A stretch of DNA of 11,242 nucleotides from Phocaeicola plebeius (GCA_004558305.1 SFDG01000072.1:1-11242), one strand, 5' to 3'; numbered from the stretch's first letter, positions 1-5,838 are shown. Notes: generated from the sequence alone by a model not told the origin. Translations and numbers: made by a program.

Positions 1-347
1 AAGCCAACTCTGTCGTTGGCAATTGGTCCTATGACTATGTCGTAATCGTGTATGGGGCTATGGCTTTTATTTTGGCGGTTTTTCAGTATAAATTCTGCCC
101 ATTCAGGACTGTATTCATTGAAAATCAATATAGATAACTCCTCATTGTCCAACACTTTTTCGTCAAATTCAAATGAGTTGACGGTAGGGACTCCAGTACC
201 GACTTGTTCTGTTTTGCGTTGGGCCAATTCAAAAGCTTGTTCTTTGTTGTCTGAAAGATAAAAACCACATCCAAAGTCCTTGCCTACTTTTGATTTGGAC
301 AAGTCTATCCGATCGATTGTCATATTTGAACCATGATAAAGAATCAT
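1..347 (-). CDS. DUF3990-family protein, ADP-ribosyltransferase-like fold (C-terminally partial)
   Basis: The reading frame opens at the ATG at 347 and stays open for 115 codons to the left edge, so the C-terminus is missing. The N-terminus reads MILYHGSNMTI, followed at about residues 22-32 by VGKDFGCGFYLS and at about 101-113 by DYDIVIGPIANDR. These blocks (YHGS, GKDFGxGFYL, YDIVIGP) are what I know as the signature of the DUF3990 family, which belongs to the ADP-ribosyltransferase fold group. H5 and Y30 would correspond to the first two members of an H-Y-x type active site. No signal peptide or membrane segment is seen, so it is probably cytoplasmic. It overlaps the upstream 74-residue gene by ATGA, implying translational coupling. 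Base composition is visibly AT-richer than the housekeeping genes next door, consistent with an accessory origin. The family call is fairly sure. Enzymatic activity, target and any toxin role are inference. Confidence 0.75.
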   Translation of the reverse strand, partial: MILYHGSNMTIDRIDLSKSKVGKDFGCGFYLSDNKEQAFELAQRKTEQVGTGVPTVNSFEFDEKVLDNEELSILIFNEYSPEWAEFILKNRQNKSHSPIHDYDIVIGPIANDRVG

Positions 348-568
348 ACTATTGCACCTCCATTTCTATGACAATAAGAAGTGAGATCTTCTACGACATC
401 TTCAAATGAAAACGTGTGTTCCACATTATAGAATCTGTTGACAAACTCCAGTCCCTTGTAACGTGCAAGGTATCTATAAGCTTGTTGGGTGGTCAGCGAG
501 TGTGCTTTTGAAAATTCACTGATGACCGCTATTATGTAGGCTACTTTATCTTCTATGTTTGCTCCCAT
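344..568 (-). CDS. DUF3791-family small protein
   Basis: This 74-residue protein opens MGANIEDKVAYIIAVISEFSK and contains HSLTTQQAYRYLARYKGLEF (about 23-42), then a short tail with HTFSFEDVVEDL. The pattern of an N-terminal helix, a TxxQAYxYL segment and a Y.GL turn fits the small DUF3791 family, which often lies beside DUF3990 genes. The stop codon overlaps the start of the downstream DUF3990-type gene in an ATGA, so the two are almost certainly one operon. The start at 568 is the only in-frame ATG near an A-rich leader. No DNA-binding motif, signal peptide or membrane segment is obvious. The tight coupling and small acidic-helical make-up would suit an antitoxin or partner subunit, but that is inference. 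Confidence 0.72.
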   Translation of the reverse strand: MGANIEDKVAYIIAVISEFSKAHSLTTQQAYRYLARYKGLEFVNRFYNVEHTFSFEDVVEDLTSYCHRNGGAIV

Positions 569-579
569 ATTTTTTTTTG

Positions 580-610
580 TAAAAGTACGATATTTATTTC
601 AATTACCAAC
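580..610 (-). promoter_or_regulatory. Candidate Bacteroides-type promoter for the DUF3791-DUF3990 unit
   Basis: On the minus strand GTTG (610-607) is followed after 19 nt by TACTTTTA (587-580). This approximates the Bacteroides sigma-70 pattern TTTG-N19-21-TAnnTTTG with one mismatch in each box. It sits 12 bp upstream of the ATG, so the leader would be very short. The match is weak and the call is tentative. Confidence 0.3.
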
Positions 611-670
611 CGGATAATCTGTTAACTATGCTATACTCTCTCTGCTTTTTTGCAATTCAGGATGTAATTC

Positions 671-710
671 TGTCAGTCGGGCGATGATTTCTGTCAGTCC
701 TGACTGACAG
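671..710 (+). promoter_or_regulatory. GTCAGTC repeat cluster upstream of groES (candidate activator sites)
   Basis: TGTCAGTC occurs at 671-678 and again at 692-699, exactly 21 bp apart, so on the same face of the helix. The second copy is the left arm of an inverted repeat with 9-bp arms: CTGTCAGTC (691-699), spacer CT, GACTGACAG (702-710). The second GTCAGTC lies 38 bp before the GG of the TTTGGCACG element. The dnaK upstream region has the same repeat, with the same 21-bp spacing and nearly the same distance to its own TTTGGCACG. A site for a shared transcription factor is inferred; the protein is unknown. Confidence 0.65.
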
Positions 711-728
711 TTTGTCGTCTTTAAGGGT

Positions 729-745
729 TTGGCACGTTTTTCGTA
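729..745 (+). promoter_or_regulatory. Sigma-54-like promoter core for groESL
   Basis: TTGGCACG (729-736), four T residues, then TCGTA (741-745). The -24 half is a full match to the sigma-54 consensus TTGGCACG. The -12 half is TCGTA against TTGCA, so the layout is GG-N10-GT rather than GG-N10-GC. The same GG-N10-GT spacing appears before dnaK. No TAnnTTTG box of the housekeeping Bacteroides type is seen between 690 and 810. If used, transcription would start near 756, leaving a leader of about 55 nt. It is a motif match only. Confidence 0.5.
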
Positions 746-756
746 CCAAGGTGAGT

Positions 757-770
757 GTCCTTTCGAGGAC
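757..770 (+). other. UUCG-loop hairpin at the predicted 5' end of the groESL mRNA
   Basis: GTCCT (757-761) pairs with AGGAC (766-770) around a TTCG loop (762-765). The start site predicted from the sigma-54-like core is about 756, so the hairpin would sit at the extreme 5' end of the transcript. A hairpin with the same loop occupies the same place before dnaK. A 5' stabilising structure or a regulatory RNA element is inferred. Confidence 0.45.
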
Positions 771-810
771 GGAAAAACTATAGAAACAATAAACGTAAAA
801 ATAAAGAACT

Positions 811-1083
811 ATGAACATCAAACCATTGGCAGACAGAGTCCTGATTCTTCCGGCTCCTGCAGAAGAAAAGACAATCGGCGGTATCATTATCCCCGATACA
901 GCAAAAGAAAAACCCTTGCAAGGTAAAGTCGTTGCAACCGGTCACGGTACGAAAGACGAAGAAATGGTCTTGAAAGAAGGCGACCAGGTATTGTATGGCA
1001 AATACTCAGGCACGGAAATCGAATTCGAAGGTGTGAAGTACCTGATGATGCGCCAGAGCGATGTACTGGCTGTGCTGGGTTGA
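811..1083 (+). CDS. groES: Co-chaperonin GroES (Hsp10)
   Basis: The 90-residue product is the heptameric lid of the GroEL chaperonin; it closes the folding chamber in an ATP-dependent cycle in the cytoplasm. The sequence starts MNIKPLADRVLILP, typical of Cpn10. The mobile loop that contacts GroEL is visible at about residues 18-35 (EEKTIGGIIIPDTAKEKP), containing the GGIxxP core. The roof-loop region and the C-terminal strand VLAVLG follow, and the length is standard for bacterial GroES. The start ATG at 811 gives the canonical N-terminus. The leader is A-rich with no clear Shine-Dalgarno site, as is usual in Bacteroidetes. It is followed after 53 bp by groEL and is the first gene of the groESL operon. 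The upstream region carries the GTCAGTC repeats, the sigma-54-like core and the UUCG hairpin described separately. Confidence 0.98.
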   Translation: MNIKPLADRVLILPAPAEEKTIGGIIIPDTAKEKPLQGKVVATGHGTKDEEMVLKEGDQVLYGKYSGTEIEFEGVKYLMMRQSDVLAVLG

Positions 1084-1136
1084 ATTTGGGCAGATTAATT
1101 GATTAATAGTTTTAAAGAAAGAAAGGAACAACAATT

Positions 1137-2771
1137 ATGGCAAAAGATATTCTCTTCAACATTGACGCTCGCGATCAGTTGAAAAAAGGCGTTGACGAAC
1201 TGGCGAATGCCGTGAAGGTGACACTGGGTCCGAAAGGCCGTAACGTCATCATCGAAAAGAAATTCGGTGCTCCCCACATCACTAAGGACGGTGTGACGGT
1301 GGCCAAGGAAGTGGAACTGGCAGATGCTTTCCAGAACACGGGTGCACAGCTCGTGAAGTCGGTGGCCTCGAAGACCGGTGACGATGCTGGTGACGGTACG
1401 ACAACAGCTACCGTATTGGCTCAGGCTATCGTCGGTGTAGGTCTGAAGAACGTAACGGCTGGTGCCAATCCCATGGACCTGAAGCGCGGTATTGACAAGG
1501 CAGTGGCCAAGGTAGTGGAATCCATCAAGGGACAGGCCGAAACAGTGGGTGACAACTACGACAAGATTGAACAGGTGGCTACCGTATCTGCCAACAACGA
1601 CCCGGTTATCGGTAAGCTGATTGCAGATGCCATGCGCAAGGTGTCGAAGGACGGTGTCATCACCATCGAAGAGGCTAAGGGTACCGATACGACCATCGGT
1701 GTGGTAGAAGGTATGCAGTTCGACCGCGGTTATCTGTCGGCTTACTTCGTGACAGATACCGAGAAGATGGAATGCGTGATGGAACATCCGTATATACTGG
1801 TCTATGACAAGAAGATTTCGAACCTGAAGGATTTCTTGCCTATCCTGGAACCGGCTGTTCAGAGTGGACGTCCGTTGCTGGTCATTGCAGAAGATGTGGA
1901 CAGCGAAGCGTTGACGACACTGGTAGTGAACCGTCTGCGTAGCCAGTTGAAGATCTGTGCCGTGAAGGCTCCGGGCTTCGGCGACCGCCGCAAGGCGATG
2001 CTGGAAGATATTGCCGTACTGACAGGCGGTATCGTCATCAGCGAAGAGAAGGGCTTGAAGCTGGAACAGGCTACCATCGAAATGTTGGGTTCGTGTGACA
2101 AGGTGACGATTACGAAGGACAATACGACCATCGTGAACGGTGCCGGTGCGAAGGAAAACATCCAGGAACGTGTCAACCAGATCAAGGCTGAAATCAAGAA
2201 CTCTACTTCGGACTACGACAAGGAAAAACTGCAGGAACGTCTGGCCAAGTTGTCCGGCGGTGTGGCCGTGCTCTATGTCGGTGCAGCCAGCGAAGTGGAA
2301 ATGAAGGAAAAGAAGGACCGTGTAGACGATGCGTTGTGCGCTACTCGTGCGGCTATCGAAGAAGGTATCGTTCCGGGCGGTGGCGTGGCTTACATCCGTG
2401 CCGCTGAAACGCTGGAAGGCATGAAGGGTGACAACGCCGACGAAACCACGGGTATCGAAATCATCAAGCGGGCCATCGAAGAGCCGTTGCGTCAGATTGT
2501 GGCCAATGCCGGTAAGGAAGGTGCCGTGGTCGTACAGAAGGTACGTGAAGGAAAGGGTGACTTCGGTTACAATGCCCGTACGGATGTGTACGAGAACCTG
2601 CACGCTGCCGGTGTGGTAGATCCGGCCAAGGTGACACGTGTGGCTTTGGAGAACGCCGCTTCTATCGCCGGTATGTTCCTGACCACTGAATGCGTGATTG
2701 TAGAAAAGAAGGAAGACAAGCCTGAAATGCCGGCTGCTCCGGGCATGGGAGGCATGGGCGGAATGATGTAA
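1137..2771 (+). CDS. groEL: Chaperonin GroEL (Hsp60)
   Basis: The 544-residue product is the 14-subunit double-ring chaperonin that folds cytoplasmic proteins with GroES. It opens MAKDILFNIDARDQLKKGVDE. The ATP-site motifs are GPKGRNV (31-37) and GDGTTT (85-90, with the conserved Asp at 86). The equatorial domain closes with IVPGGGVAYIRA near residue 405. The apical segment includes EGMQFDRGYLSAYFVT and PLLVIAEDVDSEALTTLVVNRLR. The C-terminus is the flexible GMGGMGGMM tail that projects into the cavity. A purine-rich site, AAGGA (1123-1127), lies 9 nt before the ATG. It shares a transcript with groES, and a strong hairpin terminator follows the stop codon. Length and all motifs are normal, with no sign of breakage. 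Confidence 0.99.
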   Translation: MAKDILFNIDARDQLKKGVDELANAVKVTLGPKGRNVIIEKKFGAPHITKDGVTVAKEVELADAFQNTGAQLVKSVASKTGDDAGDGTTTATVLAQAIVGVGLKNVTAGANPMDLKRGIDKAVAKVVESIKGQAETVGDNYDKIEQVATVSANNDPVIGKLIADAMRKVSKDGVITIEEAKGTDTTIGVVEGMQFDRGYLSAYFVTDTEKMECVMEHPYILVYDKKISNLKDFLPILEPAVQSGRPLLVIAEDVDSEALTTLVVNRLRSQLKICAVKAPGFGDRRKAMLEDIAVLTGGIVISEEKGLKLEQATIEMLGSCDKVTITKDNTTIVNGAGAKENIQERVNQIKAEIKNSTSDYDKEKLQERLAKLSGGVAVLYVGAASEVEMKEKKDRVDDALCATRAAIEEGIVPGGGVAYIRAAETLEGMKGDNADETTGIEIIKRAIEEPLRQIVANAGKEGAVVVQKVREGKGDFGYNARTDVYENLHAAGVVDPAKVTRVALENAASIAGMFLTTECVIVEKKEDKPEMPAAPGMGGMGGMM

Positions 2772-2802
2772 TTCCGACCGGTCGTTAGAATACAACACAA
2801 AG

Positions 2803-2850
2803 AAACAAAGGCACAAAGGAGATTATTTCCTGCGTGCCTTTGTTTTTTTT
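2803..2850 (+). terminator. Rho-independent terminator of groESL
   Basis: AAACAAAGGCAC (2803-2814) pairs perfectly, 12 bp, with GTGCCTTTGTTT (2834-2845). The T-run continues to 2850. It begins 31 bp after the groEL stop. The left arm is part of a run of three octamers, CACAAAGA, AACAAAGG and CACAAAGG (2796-2819). Confidence 0.85.
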
Positions 2851-2868
2851 GTGTGTGAGCTTTTGTTC

Positions 2869-2929
2869 AACACAAAGACACAAAGAGACAAAGGATTATA
2901 TTTCCTTCGTCTCTTTGTGTCTTTGTGTT
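2869..2929. repeat. Long octamer-repeat hairpin between groEL and recA (bidirectional terminator)
   Basis: The left arm 2869-2889 is perfectly complementary over 21 bp to 2909-2929. After one mismatch (2890/2908) five more base pairs (2891-2895 with 2903-2907) leave a 7-nt loop. The arms are tandem 8-nt units: CACAAAGA (2871-2878), CACAAAGA (2879-2886), GACAAAGG (2887-2894), mirrored by TCTTTGTG units on the right. It lies between the converging groEL and recA ends, 28 bp from the recA stop, so it can stop read-through from both sides. There is no long T-run on the minus strand. Terminator function is inferred; the repeat structure is seen directly. Confidence 0.75.
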
Positions 2930-2957
2930 TTAATTATCCTTCTTTTCGAAATAAGGA

Positions 2958-4013
2958 TTATTCCTTGTCCTTCAGCTTTTCGAAAATCAGTGCTTCCAGT
3001 TCTTCTGCCAGCTCGGGATTGTCCTTCACCATCTGTTTGGAAGCATCGCGTCCCTGGCCCAGCTTCACGTCGTTGTAGCTGTACCACGAACCGCTCTTCT
3101 TGATGATGCCCAGTTCGGCACCCAGGTCGATGATTTCGCCGCTGCGCGAAATGCCTTCGCCGAACATGATGTCGAACTCTGCCTTGCGGAAGGGAGGAGC
3201 CACCTTGTTCTTGACCACCTTGACACGTACCTGGTTGCCGATGACTTCATCGCCGTCCTTGATGGGACTGCTCTTGCGGATGTCCAGACGGACGGAAGCA
3301 TAGAACTTCAGGGCATTACCGCCCGTCGTCGTTTCAGGATTGCCGAACATGATGCCGATTTTCTCGCGCAACTGGTTGATGAAGATACATGTCGTGTTGG
3401 TCTTGCTGATGGCAGCCGTCAGCTTGCGCAGGGCCTGCGACATCAGGCGGGCCTGCAGGCCGACCTTGTTGTCACCCATATCCCCTTCGATTTCTGCTTT
3501 CGGCGTCAGGGCAGCCACCGAGTCGATGACAATGATGTCGATTGCCGACGAGCGGATAAGCTGTTCGGCAATCTCAAGGGCCTGCTCACCGTTGTCGGGC
3601 TGCGAAATCCAGAGGTTGTCCACATCCACGCCCAATTTGGCTGCATAGAAACGGTCGAACGCATGTTCTGCATCGATGAAGGCCGCAATGCCGCCCGTCT
3701 TCTGCGATTCGGCAATGGCATGGATGGCGAGGGTCGTCTTACCGGAAGATTCAGGACCGTAGATCTCGATGATACGTCCCTTGGGATAACCGCCTACGCC
3801 AAGCGCGGCATTCAGGGCAATGGAGCCGGTAGGGATGACTTCCACCTCCTGTATCTGGTTGTCACCCATCTTCATGATGGAGCCTTTTCCGAAATTCTTC
3901 TCAATCTTGTCCATCGCCGCCTGCAGGGCTTTCAGCTTTTCGCTGTTATTGGGCTTGGACGCGGTAGGATTGTCAATACCGCCTTCAAATTCAAGTTCGT
4001 CTTTCTTTGCCAT
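2958..4013 (-). CDS. recA: Recombinase RecA
   Basis: The 351-residue product is the ATP-dependent strand-exchange protein of homologous recombination; it forms filaments on single-stranded DNA. Walker A is GPESSGKT (86-93). The catalytic Glu is in FIDAEH (E116) and Walker B is IIVIDSV (160-166). DNA-binding loop L1 is around EIEGDMGDNKVGLQAR (174-189). The nucleotide-sensing Gln is Q214 in FINQLREKIG, and loop L2 follows from GNPETTTGG. An N-terminal extension of about 20 residues precedes the usual RecA start, which is common in Bacteroidetes, and the C-terminus is acidic (EELEALIFEKLKDKE). The ATG at 4013 lies 19 bp after the bcp stop, so the gene is probably cotranscribed with bcp. I see no LexA-type operator close to the start. 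The gene converges on groEL across the octamer hairpins. Confidence 0.99.
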   Translation of the reverse strand: MAKKDELEFEGGIDNPTASKPNNSEKLKALQAAMDKIEKNFGKGSIMKMGDNQIQEVEVIPTGSIALNAALGVGGYPKGRIIEIYGPESSGKTTLAIHAIAESQKTGGIAAFIDAEHAFDRFYAAKLGVDVDNLWISQPDNGEQALEIAEQLIRSSAIDIIVIDSVAALTPKAEIEGDMGDNKVGLQARLMSQALRKLTAAISKTNTTCIFINQLREKIGIMFGNPETTTGGNALKFYASVRLDIRKSSPIKDGDEVIGNQVRVKVVKNKVAPPFRKAEFDIMFGEGISRSGEIIDLGAELGIIKKSGSWYSYNDVKLGQGRDASKQMVKDNPELAEELEALIFEKLKDKE

Positions 4014-4032
4014 TATTCGTTGTCTTGAGTGG

Positions 4033-4485
4033 TTATTGTTTTAAAATCTGGGCAGCATGGTCTTTCGTCTTCACCTCCTTCGGGAGAAGAATCCGTTCGA
4101 TGATGCCTTCTTCGTTGATGACGAAGGTGGTGCGGAACGTGCCCATGTATTTCCGTCCGTACATGCTCTTCTCGCCCCAGGCACCGAAGGCTTCCGTCAG
4201 CCGGTGCTCGGTGTCGGCTATCAGCGTGAAGGGCAGCTGGTTCTTTTCGATGAACTTCTGGTGCGACTTGGCGTCGTTGATGCTGACGCCGATGATTTCA
4301 TATCCCGCCTGCTGCAGCTCGCTGTAGTGGTCGCGCAGGTTGCAGGCCTGGGCCGTACAGCCCGAGGTCATGTCTTTCGGGTAGAAATAGAGTACCACTT
4401 TCTTCCCCATGTAGTCGCTCAGCCGGATTTCCTTTCCGGCTTCGTTGGTTCCCAGATAGTCGGGAGCTTTGTCTCCGATATTCAT
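4033..4485 (-). CDS. bcp: Thiol peroxidase Bcp / peroxiredoxin Q (thioredoxin-dependent)
   Basis: This 150-residue cytoplasmic peroxiredoxin reduces hydrogen peroxide and organic hydroperoxides using thioredoxin. The peroxidatic site is YPKDMTSGC, giving the P-xxx-T-xx-C motif at P36, T40 and C43. A resolving Cys five residues on (C48, in AQACNLRD) makes it a typical two-Cys BCP/PrxQ member. The active-site Arg is R118 in GTFRTTFVI. Length and motif order match the AhpC/TSA superfamily. The start at 4485 gives MNIGDKAPDY, the usual N-terminus. recA follows 19 bp downstream on the same strand, and CASDH precedes it by 93 bp with an imperfect hairpin in the gap. Pairing a peroxidase with the DNA-repair recombinase fits oxidative-damage defence. 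Some databases call it bacterioferritin comigratory protein. Confidence 0.95.
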   Translation of the reverse strand: MNIGDKAPDYLGTNEAGKEIRLSDYMGKKVVLYFYPKDMTSGCTAQACNLRDHYSELQQAGYEIIGVSINDAKSHQKFIEKNQLPFTLIADTEHRLTEAFGAWGEKSMYGRKYMGTFRTTFVINEEGIIERILLPKEVKTKDHAAQILKQ

Positions 4486-4493
4486 ACGCTTGT

Positions 4494-4524
4494 CAATTAT
4501 ATTTTTTTATGCCGGCAACACAGA
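4494..4524 (-). promoter_or_regulatory. Weak candidate promoter for bcp-recA
   Basis: On the minus strand TCTG (4524-4521) is followed after 19 nt by TATAATTG (4501-4494). This is one mismatch per box from the Bacteroides TTTG-N19-TAnnTTTG pattern. It lies only 8 bp before the bcp ATG, implying an almost leaderless mRNA, and its upstream part overlaps the hairpin at 4515-4569. It might let bcp-recA be transcribed apart from CASDH. Confidence 0.3.
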
Positions 4525-4569
4525 TACGCGGAGATGGCAGATAATTGCTTCTCTGTGACTCTGTGTTGC
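4515..4569 (-). repeat. Imperfect octamer-type hairpin between CASDH and bcp
   Basis: GCAACACAGA (4515-4524) pairs over 10 bp with TCTGTGTTGC (4560-4569). After two mismatches eight further pairs, two of them G-T, join 4527-4534 with 4550-4557 around a 15-nt loop. The right arm contains two 8-nt units, CTCTGTGA (4551-4558) and CTCTGTGT (4559-4566). It starts 9 nt after the CASDH stop. There is no T-run behind it on the minus strand, so processing, partial termination or mRNA protection are as likely as full termination. Confidence 0.55.
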
Positions 4570-4578
4570 AGCAAGGGT

Positions 4579-5772
4579 TTACAATTCCAAGTCACCGTCG
4601 AACACTTCGTGCCACGGCAGTCCGCACTTGTTCAGCTCTTCCATGAACGGATCGGGATCGAATTCTTCCACGTTCCATACACCCGGCCGCTTCCACAAGC
4701 CTTTGAGGAACATCATGGCACCGATCATGGCCGGCACGCCGGTCGTGTAGCTGACTCCCTGCATACCCGTTTCTTCGTAGGCTGCCTGGTGCGAGCAGTT
4801 GTTGTAAACATAGTAGGTACGTTCCTTGCCGTCCTTGATGCCCCGGATGCGGCAGCCGATGGAGGTTTCGCCTTCGTAGTTCTTGCCCAGGTCCTGCGGG
4901 TTGGGCAGTACGGCCTTGAGGAACTGCAGCGGTACGATTTCCATGCCGTTGTAGTTGATAGGCTCGATGCTGGCCATGCCGATGTCCTGGATGACACGCA
5001 GATGAGTCAGGTAGGCCTGGCCGAACGTCATCCAGAAACGGGCCCGCTTGATGGTGGGATAGTTCTTCACCAGCGATTCCAGTTCTTCGTGGTAGAGCAG
5101 GTACGAATCGCGCGGACCGATGTTGGGGTAGGTGAGGTCCTTATGGATTTCCAGCGGACCGGTGGTAATCCATTGTCCGTTTTCGTAGTAACGTCCGTTC
5201 TGGGTGATTTCGCGGATGTTGATTTCCGGATTGAAGTTGGTGGCAAAGGCCTTGTGGTGATTGCCTGCGTTGCAGTCCACGATGTCCAGGTAGTGCATTT
5301 CGTCGAAATGGTGCTTGGCGGCATACGCCGTGTAGACGCCGCTGACACCCGGGTCGAATCCGCAGCCCAGGATGGCGGTCAGTCCGGCCTCCTCGAAACG
5401 CTGCTTGTAGGCCCACTGCCAGCTGTACTCGAAGTGGGCTTCGTCCTTCGGCTCGTAGTTGGCGGTGTCCAGATAGTTCACTCCCGCCTGCAGGCAGGCT
5501 TCCATAATCGTCAGATCCTGGTAGGGCAAGGCCACGTTAATAACGATTTCGGGTTTAAAACGGTTGAATAAAGCCACCAGTTCCTCTACGTTGTCTGCAT
5601 CGACCTTGGCGGTCTGGATGGCGGGGTTGCCGATTGCTTTCACAATGGCATCACATTTTGATTGGGTGCGGCTGGCAATCATTACCTCGGTAAATACCTC
5701 AGGATGCTGAGCCACTTTGTGTGCAACAACGGTACCTACACCGCCTGCACCGATAATCAATACTTTACTCAT
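4579..5772 (-). CDS. Carboxynorspermidine/carboxyspermidine dehydrogenase, saccharopine dehydrogenase family
   Basis: The 397-residue product belongs to the saccharopine dehydrogenase-like oxidoreductases. Its closest match that I recognise is carboxynorspermidine dehydrogenase (CANSDH/CASDH). That enzyme condenses aspartate semialdehyde with a diamine, using NADPH, to make carboxy(nor)spermidine, which a decarboxylase converts to (nor)spermidine. The nucleotide-binding Rossmann motif is IIGAGGVG (6-13), followed by ASRT (33-36), whose Arg would suit NADPH. Family blocks shared with the Vibrio enzyme as I remember it include SWQWAYKQRFEEAG (117-130), GCGFDPGVSGV (136-146), DCNAGNHHKAFATNF (166-180) and the C-terminal SYTTGVPA and DPDPF. 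This alternative spermidine route is established as common in gut Bacteroidetes. The decarboxylase partner is not in the window. bcp-recA lie downstream, and the META lipoprotein gene is divergent. True lysine-pathway saccharopine dehydrogenase is less likely. Confidence 0.85.
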   Translation of the reverse strand: MSKVLIIGAGGVGTVVAHKVAQHPEVFTEVMIASRTQSKCDAIVKAIGNPAIQTAKVDADNVEELVALFNRFKPEIVINVALPYQDLTIMEACLQAGVNYLDTANYEPKDEAHFEYSWQWAYKQRFEEAGLTAILGCGFDPGVSGVYTAYAAKHHFDEMHYLDIVDCNAGNHHKAFATNFNPEINIREITQNGRYYENGQWITTGPLEIHKDLTYPNIGPRDSYLLYHEELESLVKNYPTIKRARFWMTFGQAYLTHLRVIQDIGMASIEPINYNGMEIVPLQFLKAVLPNPQDLGKNYEGETSIGCRIRGIKDGKERTYYVYNNCSHQAAYEETGMQGVSYTTGVPAMIGAMMFLKGLWKRPGVWNVEEFDPDPFMEELNKCGLPWHEVFDGDLEL

Positions 5773-5822
5773 TTTTCTGTTAATTGGATGTTAAATGCCC
5801 GGTAAACGTTACCGACCAGATG

Positions 5823-5830
5823 CAAAGGTA
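5823..5830 (-). promoter_or_regulatory. Bacteroides -7 box for the CASDH gene
   Basis: On the minus strand TACCTTTG (5830-5823) is an exact TAnnTTTG, the -7 element of the Bacteroides housekeeping promoter, 50 bp upstream of the CASDH ATG. No clean TTTG -33 element is found at the usual 19-21 nt distance. Confidence 0.6.
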
Positions 5831-5838
5831 GAATTTTT

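Noticed and set aside
52..261. A 69-codon plus-strand ORF at the left edge
   Set aside because: It lies opposite the DUF3990-type frame, which has clear family motifs, and shows none itself.
569..810. CIRCE/HrcA operator before groES or dnaK
   Set aside because: No TTAGCACTC-N9-GAGTGCTAA or close variant is present in 569-810 or 8945-9241.
1094..1107. ATTAAT-TG-ATTAAT repeat between groES and groEL
   Set aside because: Short and AT-only, expected by chance in an AT-rich gap; no sign of function.
1095..2816. A 573-codon minus-strand ORF covering groEL
   Set aside because: Antisense shadow of a strongly codon-biased gene; its product is a low-complexity His/Phe/Leu-rich string with no domain.
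2834..3103. Overlapping plus-strand ORFs (2834-3103 and 2851-3078) just after groEL
   Set aside because: They arise from the octamer repeats and then run antisense into recA; the peptide is a repeat-derived KTQRHKETK type with no family likeness and no credible start site.
4057..5571. A 504-codon plus-strand ORF across bcp and CASDH
   Set aside because: It is antisense to two clearly recognised genes, crosses their junction, and has no recognisable domain.
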